A DNA stretch of 64,000 bases from Gari tellinella (GCA_922989275.2 OV277864.1:29089550-29153549); one strand, 5' to 3'. Shown: positions 1-10,543, counted from the stretch's first letter. The notes: generated from the sequence alone by a model not told the origin. Program-made: numbers and translations.

Positions 1-10
1 CAGAATCTCA

Positions 11-378
11 AACACCCTTTCACCCATAGCTAAACTTTCACTGTTTCTGACAGGTGGTTGCTTAACTCTTTCCTCCCTGAAACTATAAATGGACAATTCC
101 AGTTTCCATTTTAGTCTAGTCCATTTCTGACTTTTAAGGGTTGTTTTTGTCAATGTTAGGCATTATGACAAACAGTGAAGACCCTGATCAGAGGGCTCCT
201 TTCGGAGCCCTCTGATCTGGGTCTTCACTGTTTGCATAGGACAAGTGTACTATTCACATGTACACTGTTTGAAAAGCACGCCTATATGCGGGACTAGGGT
301 TCAAAGAGTTAAAGCAGGCTGAAAGTGAAGCAGAAAGCTCCCAAGGAGCTTTCTGCTTTACTTTCAGTCTGCTTTATA
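11..378 (+). mobile_element. P-family MITE interrupted by a Q MITE
   Basis: The left part (11-61) is a decayed P end running up to its TTAA; the right part (309-376) is the P hairpin, an inverted repeat around AAAGCTCCCAAGGAGCTTT. A complete Q element (62..312) sits exactly at the TTAA at the base of the left hairpin arm. The right end of P beyond about 378 is lost. Confidence 0.75.
62..312 (+). mobile_element. Q-family TTAA MITE, complete
   Basis: 251 bp including TTAA at both ends. The ends read TTAACTCTTTCCTCCCTG and TTCAAAGAGTTAA. The internal hairpin (169-235) pairs CAAACAGTGAAGACC with its complement around CCTTTCGG. The duplicated TTAA belongs to the P element it split, which documents target-site duplication. 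Confidence 0.85.
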
Positions 379-1084
379 TATCCATCAATGCATCAAAAGA
401 TAACCCCTTAGATAAGACTTACACTGAATCTGTTAACATATAGTGAAGATCCAGATGAGAGAGTTCCTAAAGGAACTTCTGTTCTAAATGATTGTCAATG
501 ATTCAAAAGAATGAGTAATTTAATAAGGAACCTGAATACAACTTTACTTGTTCCTTTAGAGTGATGTGTAGGAGTCCCATGCTTGAGTGCAGTTGCACTA
601 TGGTAACATACAAACTAGTACTGATATCAAGATGAGTTCAAATATTTTTTTCATATTCTATACTTATTATTTGAAGCCTTTCATATTTTTAATTACAAAA
701 TCAGAAAAATATTACCCCTGCATAAATTCTTCTCTACCCAGTAGAACATTAAGTTTAGATTGTGTGATTCCTTTTGCAAATTTTCGATCAAGTTGTTAAT
801 GGACTTTCAAGTCAAGCTTTTATACCCAATCATTGCTCTCATGAAGCTATTACCGTCTCGAAGCTTTTTCACCAAATTATATGTTGGCAACTTTAACGAC
901 CACTTGTGATCCCCTTTCATCCAAGGCAAAAAGTGCATCATGGAATTCTTGACAGTCAATGGTTTTTACACTAACTATAACTCTGTCTACATACAAATGT
1001 GTGATTATCTTTGCAAACAGTTTGAATCAAGACGATGAGTAATTCGGCATCTCATATCAGGGTTGAAACTGTTTCAAATCTTGT

Positions 1085-1293
1085 AACTTATTCCTCGACA
1101 GAAGAAAATAGTTCCAATTTATACAGTTGTGATTATGTATCATAAGAAATCTTTTCTACATTCTAGAAGATGTAAGCTTAAAGTAGGCTGGAAGTAAAGC
1201 CAAATGTGCCTTAAGGCACATTTGGCTTTACTTTCAACCTGCTTTAAGTGGTGACCTATCTTCAATATTGGAAACAGACTATGGGGTAAAGGG
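1085..1293 (-). mobile_element. P-family MITE, one end decayed
   Basis: Reverse orientation. It keeps the inner end (TTCCTCGACAGAAGAAAATA), a near-perfect hairpin at 1176-1249 with apex CCTTAAGG, and the outer end GACTATGGGGTAAAGGGT. The other terminal 40 bp or so are not recognisable. Confidence 0.75.
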
Positions 1294-1394
1294 TGTACCC
1301 TATCTATACATCAAACTCCGCCCACTATGAACATTTAACCTCTTTACTATTACATTGTCTACTGAGGATTGTCAAACACATGCTGTAAGAAAAC

Positions 1395-1460
1395 AGTGCA
1401 GACCTTGATCAGACAGCTCTTTCAGGGACCGTGTGATCTGGATCTACAATGTTTTCAATA
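1395..1460. repeat. Decayed Q-type hairpin
   Basis: AAAACAGTGCAGACCTTGAT is followed after about 20 bases by a mismatched complement ending in ACAATGTTTT. It resembles the Q core but shows no element ends. Confidence 0.5.
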
Positions 1461-1512
1461 AGCATTAATATCCAGCCAGAGAGTGGTTAAAAAGCAAAAA
1501 GTTGCCTAAAGC

Positions 1513-1577
1513 AAGATGAAAGTAAAGCAGAAAGCTCATGTAGGAGCTTTCTGCTCGACTTTCATCTTACTTTAAGC
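1513..1577. repeat. P/W-type hairpin without recognisable shell
   Basis: Inverted repeat CTAAAGCAAGATGAAAGTAA with a complementary arm ending ACTTTCATCTTACTTTAAG, apex around CTCATGTAGGAG. The adjoining CCACCTGC resembles the sequence next to P hairpins. Confidence 0.6.
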
Positions 1578-1641
1578 TGCCACCTGCTTTTAACAGTAAG
1601 AGTTATGGAAAAGGTTATGGGGCCTCTGTGAAAGAAATGGT

Positions 1642-1828
1642 TTAACCCATTACCCCATAAATACACCTTTTTACGACTTTTATTTATCCCTTCACTGAAG
1701 AACATAGTTCCAATTTATACAGTCATAAACATGTACCATACAAAATATTTTCTATATCTTAGCAGATGCTAGCTTTAAGTAATCACCTGTCTTCAAAATT
1801 AGAAACAGGCTATTGGGTAATGGTTTAA
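1642..1828 (-). mobile_element. P-family MITE lacking its hairpin
   Basis: 187 bp from TTAACCCATTACCCCATAAA to GGGTAATGGTTTAA. Both P ends are present in the right order, but where other copies carry a hairpin of about 70 bp flanked by TTAA on each side, this one has only GCTAGCTTTAAGTAATCACC. It is either a precise loss of the hairpin between the two TTAA sites or an ancestor that never had it. Confidence 0.8.
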
Positions 1829-2459
1829 GCAGACAACATTTTCGGTATCTGTTGGTGTTCAGAGGGCTAAGACATTCAAAACATTCATTGGTAGTTTTAT
1901 CAACCCATGAATAAATAAACACACTAAAAGTTCAATATCATGGATATGGGTCTTCGGAATATTAAAAGTAAGATTAACGATTTGAAAGGCTGTACATGGG
2001 GATCGTTGGTTAGTGACTTAAACTGGGATTTACTGTCTCTTTATGTGACCTCTGGGCTCTGCTTGGGTTTTAATTAAATCGGAGCCCATCCAATCCTTGG
2101 GCTTTTGGCTTTTGAACCTTTAAGCTACTAATGAAATACTTTAAACCCAAAATTCGCATTTTCAAAAACTTAAAATTTGATTCCCATTTGCATGGTTATC
2201 CTACAAATACATAGAGTTGGTAGGTACACAATATTTCATCTTGACTGGGTCTATATTATGGGTGGTAATTGTTCAGGGCGAGATCAGGAGAAAAACCCAT
2301 GTCAAAGGTTGTGAAGAGGTCAAATTGATAACCATTATCAGTAGCTGGGTGTTTATACTTGGCCAGTGACATGTGGAAGAACTGACTCAAAAAATCAAAT
2401 TTTTGGTCACATTCAACCATAACCCATACTGTGCGGGGCATCCTTATTGCTATTCTTGG

Positions 2460-2525
2460 CAAACAGTATATACCCTGATCAGAGGGCTTCTTTAGGAGCC
2501 CTCTGATCAGGGTATACACTGTTTG
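2460..2525. repeat. Q-core hairpin, solitary
   Basis: Near-perfect 66-bp palindrome: CAAACAGTATATACCCTGAT pairs with ATCAGGGTATACACTGTTTG around CTTCTTTAGGAG. No Q ends are visible on either side. Confidence 0.75.
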
Positions 2526-2920
2526 TTTTCATTTCAAATACTTCCTGAATAAAAGTATTTTAAAAATCTATAAAATCATATAATTTTATCATTTATGAAA
2601 ATCAAAGTCCATATAAAAATTCGCATTGTGAGGGTTAAGTCTCCATCTGACAACAGCGACCCTAGTGTCCAATATGGGGAGATGGAATTTTCAAGGTATA
2701 ACTTGAATGAGTAAGACATAACATTTTCATCCATAAGCCACCAGAAACAAATTTTCCTATATTTTTAAAACCTCAATATCACAGGTTAGTTTTTAGAGGC
2801 AAGTTGAATCTTTAATAGGCCAATTGCTTTAACTTTGTTATACAGATATGCCTAATTTGAGCAAGTTGAGTTATGAATGTTTGTCCTGTAGGAACTTTCT
2901 GCTTTACCATTCATCTTGCT

Positions 2921-3181
2921 TTTACCCATTACCCCATAAATACACCTTTTTACGCCTTTAATTTATTCCTCCACTGAGAAAAACAGTTGAAATTTATATA
3001 GTCATAAACATATTTGATAAAAATAATATTTTCTACATTCTTATAGATGTTAACTTACAGCAGGCTGAAAGAAAACCAGGATATGCCCTAAAGCGCATTC
3101 TGCTTTACTTTCAACCTGCTTTAAGTGGCCACCTAATTTCAAAACTAGAAACAGGCTATGGGGTTACCGGTAATGGGTTAA
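2921..3181 (-). mobile_element. P-family MITE, near complete
   Basis: Runs from TTTACCCATTACCCCATAAA to CCGGTAATGGGTTAA. The hairpin is imperfect because the first arm carries GAAAACCAGGATATGCCCTA. Immediately before it (2889-2920) lies half of another hairpin (GGAACTTTCTGCTTTACC), a relic of an older copy. Confidence 0.8.
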
Positions 3182-3667
3182 ATTGCCACCTGTATTTTTA
3201 CAACAAAAATGATTCTACAAATTGAGTGTATTTATGATGGCAAGGAAGATATTCTTATGTCACCGTGTTTCTCAGCTTTCTCTGATTCTCAGGAGAAAAG
3301 AAAGATTTAACCTATTAAATGCTCGGGTACTGGTATGTCTTTGAGTTAACTGAAAGAACTTGATGCACTGACACTCCATGTGACCTGACCTTAAACCATG
3401 CACCGCTAAAGCAATTCCCAACTTATGCAGGGTATTAGAGTACTAATGTTATAATTTACAATATTTCTTTGTTTCTACGTCTTCTCTTCAACCAATCATA
3501 ATGCTGCTGGAACAAAAACCAAAACAAACTGCTAACACTTAAACCTTCTACTGGCATATCTAACCCGTGCAATGCTGACATTTCCAAATGAACTATTCCC
3601 ATAGTAAGGAACGCTCAATTTATATTGAATTTTAGGACTGTTGCTCAGCAATGTTTAAAATTAAAAC

Positions 3668-3733
3668 AAACGGTGGAGATCCTGATCAGAGGGCTCCTAA
3701 AGGAGCCCTCTGATCAGGATCTGCACTGTTTGC
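3668..3733. repeat. Q-core hairpin, solitary
   Basis: CAAACGGTGGAGATCCTGAT pairs with ATCAGGATCTGCACTGTTTG around CTCCTAAAGGAG. The downstream ACTATACTCTAG hints at a decayed Q right side but no terminus is clear. Confidence 0.7.
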
Positions 3734-4229
3734 AGAGGGTACTATACTCTAGTTTCCCTTTATAAGGGTAAAGAGGCATATTCCATGGGGTGTAATTGCA
3801 AAACATTTCTTGCCTCACAGCTGGTTCAGTTTTTGTTGTACCCCTAAGGATTCCTTAAAACAATGGTCTTGATTTACTGTCCCTTCTCCACATAATACAG
3901 CATATTTATGGGTTGTAGTTTTTTTAAAACAGTGTAGACCCAGGTCACATATGACAGAGCTGTCTAAACAGAGTGTGGACTGTTTTCTTAGAGGATCCAT
4001 CTGAGATGAGTCACTGCACCCTTTCCTTTGGAAATAATTTCCTTATTTTATTAGCCTATGAAATAGTTCAATTGAAACATGTTCATTACAGGCGGAGTTG
4101 TATTTAAAATTTCAGCAGGAGAAGGATAATTTAGCTCCATTCTCATGTAAAGAAACCATTTGTTGAAGCAGCATGGATTTTTCTCAACCCTTTCTGTTAG
4201 TTTCATGCTTTAACCCTTTCTTCATAGAT

Positions 4230-4712
4230 AAACTTTAGTACATTTTATACACCGATCACTATTCCATAACCAATTATTCCATAAGTATGCCTTTTTACGC
4301 CTTTAATTTGTTCTTTCACTAAAGAAAATAATTCAACTTTATACAAATATGCACCAAAACAATACTTTCTATATCCTAGCAGATAGTAGCTTAAAGAAAA
4401 GGTGCATTCTGCTTTACTTTCAATCAGCTTTAACCCGTTCCTCCCTGAAACCTCAAATGAACAATTCTAGATTTCATTTTAGTCTAGTTCATTTTTAACT
4501 TTTCAGGTTTGATTTTTACAATATATGTCAAAATGACAAACAGTGTAGACCTTGATCAGAGGGCTCCTGAAGGAGCCCTCTGATCAGGGTATACACTGTT
4601 TGCATAGGACAAGTGTACTCCTCACCGGTACACTGTTTGCAAATGACGCATATATGCGTGACTAGGGCTCAAAGAGTTCGGTGGTCACCCGTCTTCAAAA
4701 CTAGAAACAGAT
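4230..4712 (-). mobile_element. P-family MITE interrupted by a Q MITE
   Basis: P in reverse orientation (end around CCATAAGTATGCCTTTTTAC, hairpin arm GGTGCATTCTGCTTTACTTT). It is split by a Q element at the TTAA at the base of the second hairpin arm, and P resumes after it at GTGGTCACCCGTCTTCAAAA. The left hairpin arm is shortened to TTAAAGAAAAGG. Confidence 0.75.
4430..4680 (+). mobile_element. Q-family TTAA MITE nested in P
   Basis: 251 bp, the same length as the copy at 62..312. Begins TTAACCCGTTCCTCCCTG; the right TTAA has decayed to TTCG. The hairpin pairs CAAACAGTGTAGACCTTGAT with ATCAGGGTATACACTGTTTG. Confidence 0.8.
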
Positions 4713-4784
4713 TCCAGTCAGTTTCTAGAGATTATAAACAAGATTTCCAGTCAAAGAAAAGGACTAGCGGAGTTGGCTTCTTAT

Positions 4785-4967
4785 TTACACAGACACAACT
4801 CTTTTCCAAAAGCCAACCACATTCCAGCGTATGGAATTGTATCTTTGGGTAGCCTCACACAGAACCTGTGAAAACACATGCTCCACTTGGTTCTTCTCAG
4901 CATACAGACAGCCGTGGCACATGGCATGGTATACAGTGGCAACTGCTCTACCAATTAATATACATCG
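4785..4967 (-). pseudogene. Open frame of unknown origin, possible exon relic
   Basis: A minus-strand frame stays open for about 60 codons and ends at TAA. Its translation has protein-like composition with several Cys and Trp (for example VYHAMCHGCLYAEKN and EATQRYNSIRWNVVGFW). It is not MITE-derived and is less AT-rich than its surroundings. I do not recognise a family and see no clear splice signals. Plus-strand frames over the same bases are also open, so this may be chance. Confidence 0.2.
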
Positions 4968-5035
4968 TTACACACGCTTTGATGTTTTCACCCTTACCAA
5001 TGCTCAATGTATCAAATGGACTATTCCACCCTTTT

Positions 5036-5295
5036 TTAACCCATTACCCCATAGCCTGTTTCTAGTTTTGAAGGTAGGTGACCACTTAAAGCAGGTTGAA
5101 AGTAAAGCAGAATGTGCCTTAAGGCACATTCTCCTTTACTTTCAGCCTGTTTTAAGCTAACATCTGCAGGGTATAGAAAGTATTTCTTATGGTATATATA
5201 TATTTATGATGATATAATTTGGAACTGTTTATTTCAGTGGAGGAATAAACTAAAAGCGTAAAAAGGCGTATTAATTTATGGGGGTAAAGGGTTAA
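5036..5295 (+). mobile_element. P-family MITE, complete
   Basis: 260 bp from TTAACCCATTACCCCATAGC to GGGGTAAAGGGTTAA. Hairpin at 5087-5155 with apex CCTTAAGG and one mismatch (CTCCTTT against AAAGCAG). A frame through its left half reads NPLPHSLFLVLK, a peptide that recurs in other P copies and is not a gene. Confidence 0.9.
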
Positions 5296-5352
5296 AAGAC
5301 CAGTCTATACTGATTTTCGAGAACTTTCTCAAGGCATAATTTTTAATGTAAA

Positions 5353-5430
5353 CAAACAGTGCAGGCCCTGATCAGAGCGAGAAGGCTGAGCTAGGGCCTT
5401 AAGGAGCCCTCTGATCTAGGTCTGTATGAA
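5353..5430. repeat. Decayed Q-type hairpin
   Basis: AAACAGTGCAGGCCCTGATC opposes GGAGCCCTCTGATCTAGGTC with an enlarged loop containing GAAGGCTGAGC. No termini are seen. Confidence 0.5.
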
Positions 5431-5537
5431 GATAGCAGATTTTAAGCAACCTATATAATGGCACTGAAGTGTTAACAGTCGAGTTGAGAAAAGCTTTGCT
5501 TTCACCTCTAGACTGAATTACTAATCTTACTTCTCAT

Positions 5538-5745
5538 AAACCTATTACCCCATAGCCTGACCTGTTTCTAGTTTTGAAGACAAGTGACTACTTAAAGCAG
5601 GTTGAAGTTCTGCTTTCCCTTCAGCCTGCTTTAAGCTACCATCTGCTTGGATATAGAAACCATTTCTTATTCAGCATATTGATTCATGACTGCATAAAGA
5701 TGATAAAGTAGAACTGTTTTCTTTAGTGGAAGGATTTAATATTAA
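5538..5745 (+). mobile_element. P-family MITE with shortened hairpin
   Basis: Left end ACCTATTACCCCATAGCC; hairpin arms reduced (TTAAAGCAGGTTGAAGTTCT against CTTCAGCCTGCTTTAAG); right end decays after GTGGAAGGATTTAAT. Confidence 0.7.
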
Positions 5746-5867
5746 AAGAAACATACATGTATGAGCAATAGTTTGGATCCTGTTATTCAGTATCTGATCT
5801 GATTCTACACTGTTTGCAAATGCTTAAAACCCTGCTTGCTTTCATTGTGAATGTAACTGCTTCATCT

Positions 5868-6120
5868 AAAATACTCCATAGATGTCCTTTTAATATTGCA
5901 ATTAATTCCTCCATTGAAGAACATAGAATAAGTTCCACTTATAGAACTTTATGAATATGCACCATAAGTATAAGTATTAAATATCTTCCATATCCTAGGT
6001 GATAGTAGCTTAAAGCAGGCTGAAAGTAAAGCAAAATGCGCCTTAAGGCACAGTTTGCTTTACTTTCAACCTGCTTTTACGTGTTTAATAACAGAAATAG
6101 GCTATGGGATAAACAGTTAA
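5868..6120 (-). mobile_element. P-family MITE
   Basis: Reverse orientation, with a good hairpin at 6009-6078 (apex CCTTAAGG) and outer end GGCTATGGGATAAACAGTTAA. The other end (ACTCCATAGATGTCC) is diverged. Confidence 0.75.
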
Positions 6121-6442
6121 TTTACACATAATTCATATCTTATTGGAGACATAGAAACAATGTATTTAAGACTCTAATATGGCCCAATCGAAATCAGCAA
6201 AGTCCACAGCACATCGATTCTTGTCCCACGTTCATTTACATTGTACAGCATCTTATCTGCCAGGCTATTATCAAGCATATCTCTCATCTAGCCAGAATGC
6301 CAGAGGTTGGAAACATGAAACACGAAAAAGTCATATAATACTGTATCCAATCTATTCAGGTCCATATGAAAAGACGAGAGTCTGCAAGTCCCTAGGCTAT
6401 ACTTCTCTGGCTTGCATGAAACTCTTTAAATTGGAAATATTT

Positions 6443-6637
6443 CAGGGCTCCAGATAAGGGGGGGTATTTCAAAAACTAAAATCTTTATTTCTACATAGAG
6501 CCCTATGATGTCACTACTCATTAGAGTCGTCTCTTTGAGGCGATTCTAATGAGTAGTCACACCATAGGATTTAGTGCTGAAAGAAAGTGAGAAAATATTT
6601 GATTTGTTCAGTTTATTCACTCTTATCTGGAGCTCTG
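6443..6637 (+). mobile_element. S-family MITE
   Basis: 195 bp from CAGGGCTCCAGATAAG to CTTATCTGGAGCTCTG. The internal hairpin (about 6503-6570) pairs CATTAGAGTCGTCTC with GAGGCGATTCTAATG; the arms differ from other copies by a compensated pair (GTCGTC with GGCGAT). No clear flanking duplication remains. Confidence 0.8.
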
Positions 6638-6868
6638 TATGGGCTCAAGATGAGAGTGTGTAAACCATATATTTCCATAACTTTACCCCATAACGCCTCC
6701 ACCGAACCTTATGTTGTGACTGCTCATAAGAAAATTTTGTCGCTTTGGTGGAGGCCCAAGATTTTTTTTTCTCGAAATAGTCCCCTTAAATCTGCCACCC
6801 TGTTTCCTCAGCATGTATAGGCTACCAAATGTTAGTCAACCCTTTCATTATAAGCTTATTTTCATTGT

Positions 6869-7260
6869 TTTAACCCATTACACCATAAATATGCCTTTTT
6901 AAGCCTTTAATTTATACTAGCACTGAAGATAATTGTTCCCCGAAGATGCCTTTTTTCTTTTTAAATTCAACATTGTAAGGGACAGTTCAATGAACTTCAA
7001 TCAGGCTAAAACTCAAAAGTAATGGAACTCCTAAAAGTTAACCTTATCAAGTCTTTACCATATTCCCCCATAAATATGCCTTTTTACGCCTATAATTAAT
7101 TCCTCCACTGAAGAAAATAATAGTCCCCTTTTAATCCCTTTTATACAGTCATGAATATGAAACATAAGAAATATTTTCTATATTCTAGCAGATAATTGCT
7201 TAAAGTAGGCTGAAAGTAATAGAGCAGTATGCACCTTCAGACTATGGGGTAATGTGTTAA
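6869..7260 (-). mobile_element. Two adjacent partial P MITEs
   Basis: One truncated P end occupies 6869-6940 (TTAACCCATTACACCATAAA). A second copy runs from about 7050 (TATTCCCCCATAAATATGCC) to TTAA at 7257-7260 and has lost the second hairpin arm, joining GTATGCACCTTCAG directly to ACTATGGGGTAA. Confidence 0.65.
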
Positions 7261-7363
7261 CTATCCTACTTTTCTTCATTGAGAATTCCTTTCTTGCCTT
7301 TGCCGTGTTAGGATAAAGAGCCCAAGGAATTTTTTCTTACATCCTGACATATTGCTGCATAAA

Positions 7364-7436
7364 GGCTAAAGCACACTGAAAGTAAAGCAGAAATCTCCTG
7401 AATGGGCGATGTCTTGTTTACTTTCTGTCTGTTTAG
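7364..7436. repeat. Weak P/W-type hairpin
   Basis: TAAAGCACACTGAAAGTAAA opposes TTTACTTTCTGTCTGTTTAG with an imperfect centre. No ends are found. Confidence 0.45.
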
Positions 7437-7654
7437 AGCAGCAAACCTGTTTAAAACACGTCAAACAAGCAATAAGAAAAGGATTCACTAGTAAAGGCAT
7501 TTCCAAACTTAGGCAGTATCTTTCCATTAATCATATTTTCTTTTAGGCTTATGAATTTCTCAATTAGCTTGTTTCTTGGGTAACAAGACAAAAAAAACTT
7601 TTACCCTTAGTGCTGAAACTAAATACAAACGTGTATGTATGTATGAATATTCTA

Positions 7655-7720
7655 CAAACAGTGTAGACCCTGATCAGAGGGCCCCGTTAGGAGCCCTCTG
7701 ATCAGGGTCTACACTGTTTA
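7655..7720. repeat. Q-core hairpin, solitary
   Basis: CAAACAGTGTAGACCCTGAT pairs almost perfectly with ATCAGGGTCTACACTGTTT around CCCCGTTAGGAG, and is one of the best-preserved solitary cores. The flanks carry no recognisable MITE ends. Confidence 0.75.
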
Positions 7721-7880
7721 TCAGACTTACAATTACTATGCAGACAAACCCCTTTGGAGTCAAACATAAACTTGTCATTTACCAGAAAGTGGAAGAATCC
7801 AGTTTATAAAATTTAGTATTTTAAGGGTATAAAAACCCAACTTTGGCTCGTGTTTTAGCCTCAGTTCATTATAACTTCCA

Positions 7881-8096
7881 TTAACTCTTGCCATGGTAGC
7901 AGTGAAATATTTGATAACGTTTGCAAACGGTTTGGATCCTGATGAGACGCCATGTAACTCCACGTCTCATCAAGATCCAAACTTTTTGACACTCCGACCC
8001 CATTTTGAAAAGAAAATTGTGAAAATTCTATTTTTAGAACAGAAGCAGATGAAAATTAGTGCAGACGTAAAAATTACCCAGCATGCAAAGAGTTAA
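7881..8096 (+). mobile_element. R-family TTAA MITE
   Basis: 216 bp from TTAACTCTTGCCATGGTAGC to AGCATGCAAAGAGTTAA. Core hairpin TTGCAAACGGTTTGGATCC opposing GATCCAAACTTTTTG with GATGAGACG inner arms, then GACACTCCGAC and a degenerate GCAGACG motif. A frame through it (FANGLDPDETP...) recurs in other R copies and is not a protein. Confidence 0.85.
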
Positions 8097-8419
8097 ACAA
8101 GTGCTGACCTTTTACAAGTTGAGTAGAGCCTGGCCTAATGTTTTATTCATGAGCTCAGTAATGAGAAATTCAGATTCAAATTTTAAGGATTTCAATGCAT
8201 GCAGCACACAAGAGGCAACATGTGATAAAGCACTGCTTTTATGCTAGTTTTTCGGAGACTGAATTTCTGTTAAAAGATTCCTTTCCTAAATTCGGAATTT
8301 GTAAATGTGTTATGAGAAAATTCCTATGGATTTTGAGGTTAATATCCTGCCTTGCTATTGTCACAAACAGAACTCAAGATACAAATGTAAGGAGAAAATT
8401 AAAATACTAAAATCCTTAG

Positions 8420-8660
8420 ATTTCCATAAAAAACAAAAATGTTGCGACTCCTCATTAGTACTGTCTACTTGGATGATTATTGTGTGTAGTTGCAACATAG
8501 GGTTTGGTATTTGACAAAATGTGTTTCTATATATCTCTGCCAAACACAATGTTGTGCCTGCGCGACTCATTTAAATAATCTCAGAGACTATTCTAATGAG
8601 TAGTCACAACATATGATATGGTTAAGTTTTCCAGAAGTCACAACATAGGGTTAAATTGAG
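8420..8660. repeat. Diverged S-family relics
   Basis: Pieces such as TTCTAATGAGTAGTCACAAC and repeated ACAACATAGGGTTTGGT match the S hairpin arms with decay; no terminal repeats remain. Confidence 0.45.
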
Positions 8661-8681
8661 ACAGAGATACAGGTTTTTGTA

Positions 8682-8914
8682 TTACCCATTACTCCATAGC
8701 CTGTTTCTAGTATAGTTGACTATTTAAAGCAGGTTGAAAGTAAAGCATTCTGCTTTACTTTCAGCCTGCTTTAAGCTACCACCTGCTAGAATATAGAAAA
8801 TATTTATTATCAATACATACAATGTATTCATGACTATATAAATTGAAACAATTTTCTTCAGTGGAGGAATCAATTAAATATCTATGTAAAATGGCGTATT
8901 TATAGGGTACTGGG
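8682..8914 (+). mobile_element. P-family MITE with compact hairpin
   Basis: Left end TTACCCATTACTCCATAGCC. The hairpin centre is shortened so that GAAAGTAAAGCATTCTGCTT runs directly into its complement. Right end GGCGTATTTATAGGGTACTG has decayed. Confidence 0.75.
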
Positions 8915-9335
8915 ATAATGGTCCCCTTTTCAGGAGTAATGTTGCCTTTCTATAGCAATACCCTTTGCTATAATGTATCTTCCTGCTATCATATCACGAT
9001 TCACGATGTTTCCAAAATCAAAACAATGAGCCACAAATTTACATTTCAAACTAAATGCTTCTGGTGCCAGAGCGAGCTTCTCGCTGCACTTTTCAAGAGA
9101 ATTTACAAACAAAACAAGCAGTAAACTGCCACATAATTCACGGGCCTGGATTACGTTTCTCTGCATTCGCAAATAAAACACTTGTTTAAAAGGGACATTT
9201 CTCAAAACTATTGATTTCAGGAAGAAAACTGACATCGGAATGCCATGCTTATACCAGGTTTTATAGATATTAACATGATTAGAACTTAAAAGGCTTGGTT
9301 TACAGAATTTGGCATCCTTAAAGCTGGTCATTGGC

Positions 9336-9400
9336 GCTGGGGTATAATCAAGCAATGTTGGCTCTCTAAGAGAGCCAACATTGCTTGATTATACCCCAGC
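9336..9400. repeat. Perfect 31-bp-arm hairpin of unknown family
   Basis: The left arm 9336-9366 (starting GCTGGGGTATAATCAAGC) and right arm 9370-9400 are exact reverse complements separated by TAA. It matches none of the MITE families here. It could be a transcribed hairpin or an unclassified foldback element. Confidence 0.8.
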
Positions 9401-9482
9401 ACAAGGCTAAGATAAAGAGACTTAAACAGGCTGCATGTATTACAGTAGAAAGGATTTTGCACCTTATTTTGGATATTATCAA

Positions 9483-9989
9483 TTAACTAATTACACAATA
9501 GATATGCCTTTTTACGCCATTCTTTTACTCATCCACTAAAGAAATTAGATCTACTATATACAGTCACAAATATGCACCATAAAAATTAACTCCTATATAT
9601 ATTCTAGCAGATGATAGCTTACAGCAGGCTGAAATTAAAGCAGAATGTTCCTTAACTCTTTCCTCCCTGAAACTTTAAATGGAAAATTCCAGTTTCCATT
9701 TTAGTCTAGTCCATTTCTGACTTTTAAGGGTTGTTTTTGTCAATGTTTGGCATTGTGACAAACAGTGAAGAACCTGATCAGAGGGCTCCTTTCAGAGCCC
9801 TCTGATCAGGGTCTTCACTGTTTGCATAGGACAAGTGTACTATTCACATGTACACTGTTTGAAAAGCACGCCTGTATGCGGGACTAGGGTTCAAAGAGCA
9901 TTCTTCTTTACTTTTAGTCTGCTTTAAGCAACCATTTGTCTTCAATATTGAAAACAAACTCTAATATGTCTAATGGGGGAAAGGGTTAA
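9483..9989 (-). mobile_element. P-family MITE interrupted by Q at its apex
   Basis: Reverse P from TTAACTAATTACACAATAGA to ATGGGGGAAAGGGTTAA. A Q element is inserted at the apex TTAA of its hairpin (after CAGAATGTTCC). The right host arm resumes at CATTCTTCTTTACTTTTAG, with TTAAGGA lost. Confidence 0.8.
9652..9898 (+). mobile_element. Q-family MITE nested in a P apex
   Basis: Starts TTAACTCTTTCCTCCCTG and ends GGGTTCAAAGAG; the right TTAA is missing. It is very close to the copy at 62..312, including CATTTTAGTCTAGTCC and the whole hairpin, so it is recent. Confidence 0.85.
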
Positions 9990-10076
9990 TCAATGAAACT
10001 ATGAAAGGGCTCAATAATAAGGGGTTTAACTAAGCCTTTATAAACCATGTACACCCATTGCCCCTACAGTATAACA

Positions 10077-10269
10077 CAGAGCTCCAGATAAGGGGAGTAT
10101 TTCAAAAACTAAAATCTTTATTTCTGCTTCAAACCCTATGGTGTCACTACTCTTTAGAATCGTCTCGAAGAGACGATTCTAATGAGTAGTAACACTCTAG
10201 GATTTGATGCTGAAATAAGCGAGAACATGTTGGATTTGTTCAGTTTACGCCCTCTTATCTGGAGCCCTG
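10077..10269 (+). mobile_element. S-family MITE with target duplication
   Basis: Ends CAGAGCTCCAGATAAG and CTTATCTGGAGCCCTG. TATAACA flanks both sides (10070-10076 and 10270-10276); if the terminal G is counted with the target the repeat is the 8-bp GTATAACA, compatible with hAT. Hairpin pairs TTTAGAATCGTCTCG with CGAGACGATTCTAAT. Confidence 0.85.
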
Positions 10270-10543
10270 TATAACAAAGAGCTAAAGTGTAGATCCAGAT
10301 TTATAATGGCTCTTTGAGAAATCCTAATCTGATTTAATGCTTGAATAAAACTTGCACTCTCACGTTATATAACTAAGCTTCTAAGGAATGAAGACATTCA
10401 AATTTACACTAAGTGACTGATCATTATGAAATCTTTGGTAAGCTGCTATTGAAAGGAATATCAATAGGACTATTATTTTAAAAGGTATAGCACAGCTTAT
10501 TACATAATATAGAGGCATAGAAAGCTTCTGCTTTATATCTATG

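Noticed and set aside
169..235. Palindromes as intrinsic transcription terminators
   Set aside because: They lie inside MITEs in eukaryotic sequence, lack a following T-run, and are too long.
5036..5295. Conserved peptide LKQVESKAECALRHILLYFQP as a protein domain
   Set aside because: It is the translation of the P hairpin and recurs wherever P is in the right frame, on both strands.
8930..9355. 141-codon open frame on the minus strand
   Set aside because: Its first codons lie inside the 9336-9400 hairpin, no splice signals or homology are visible, and another frame over the same bases is also open.
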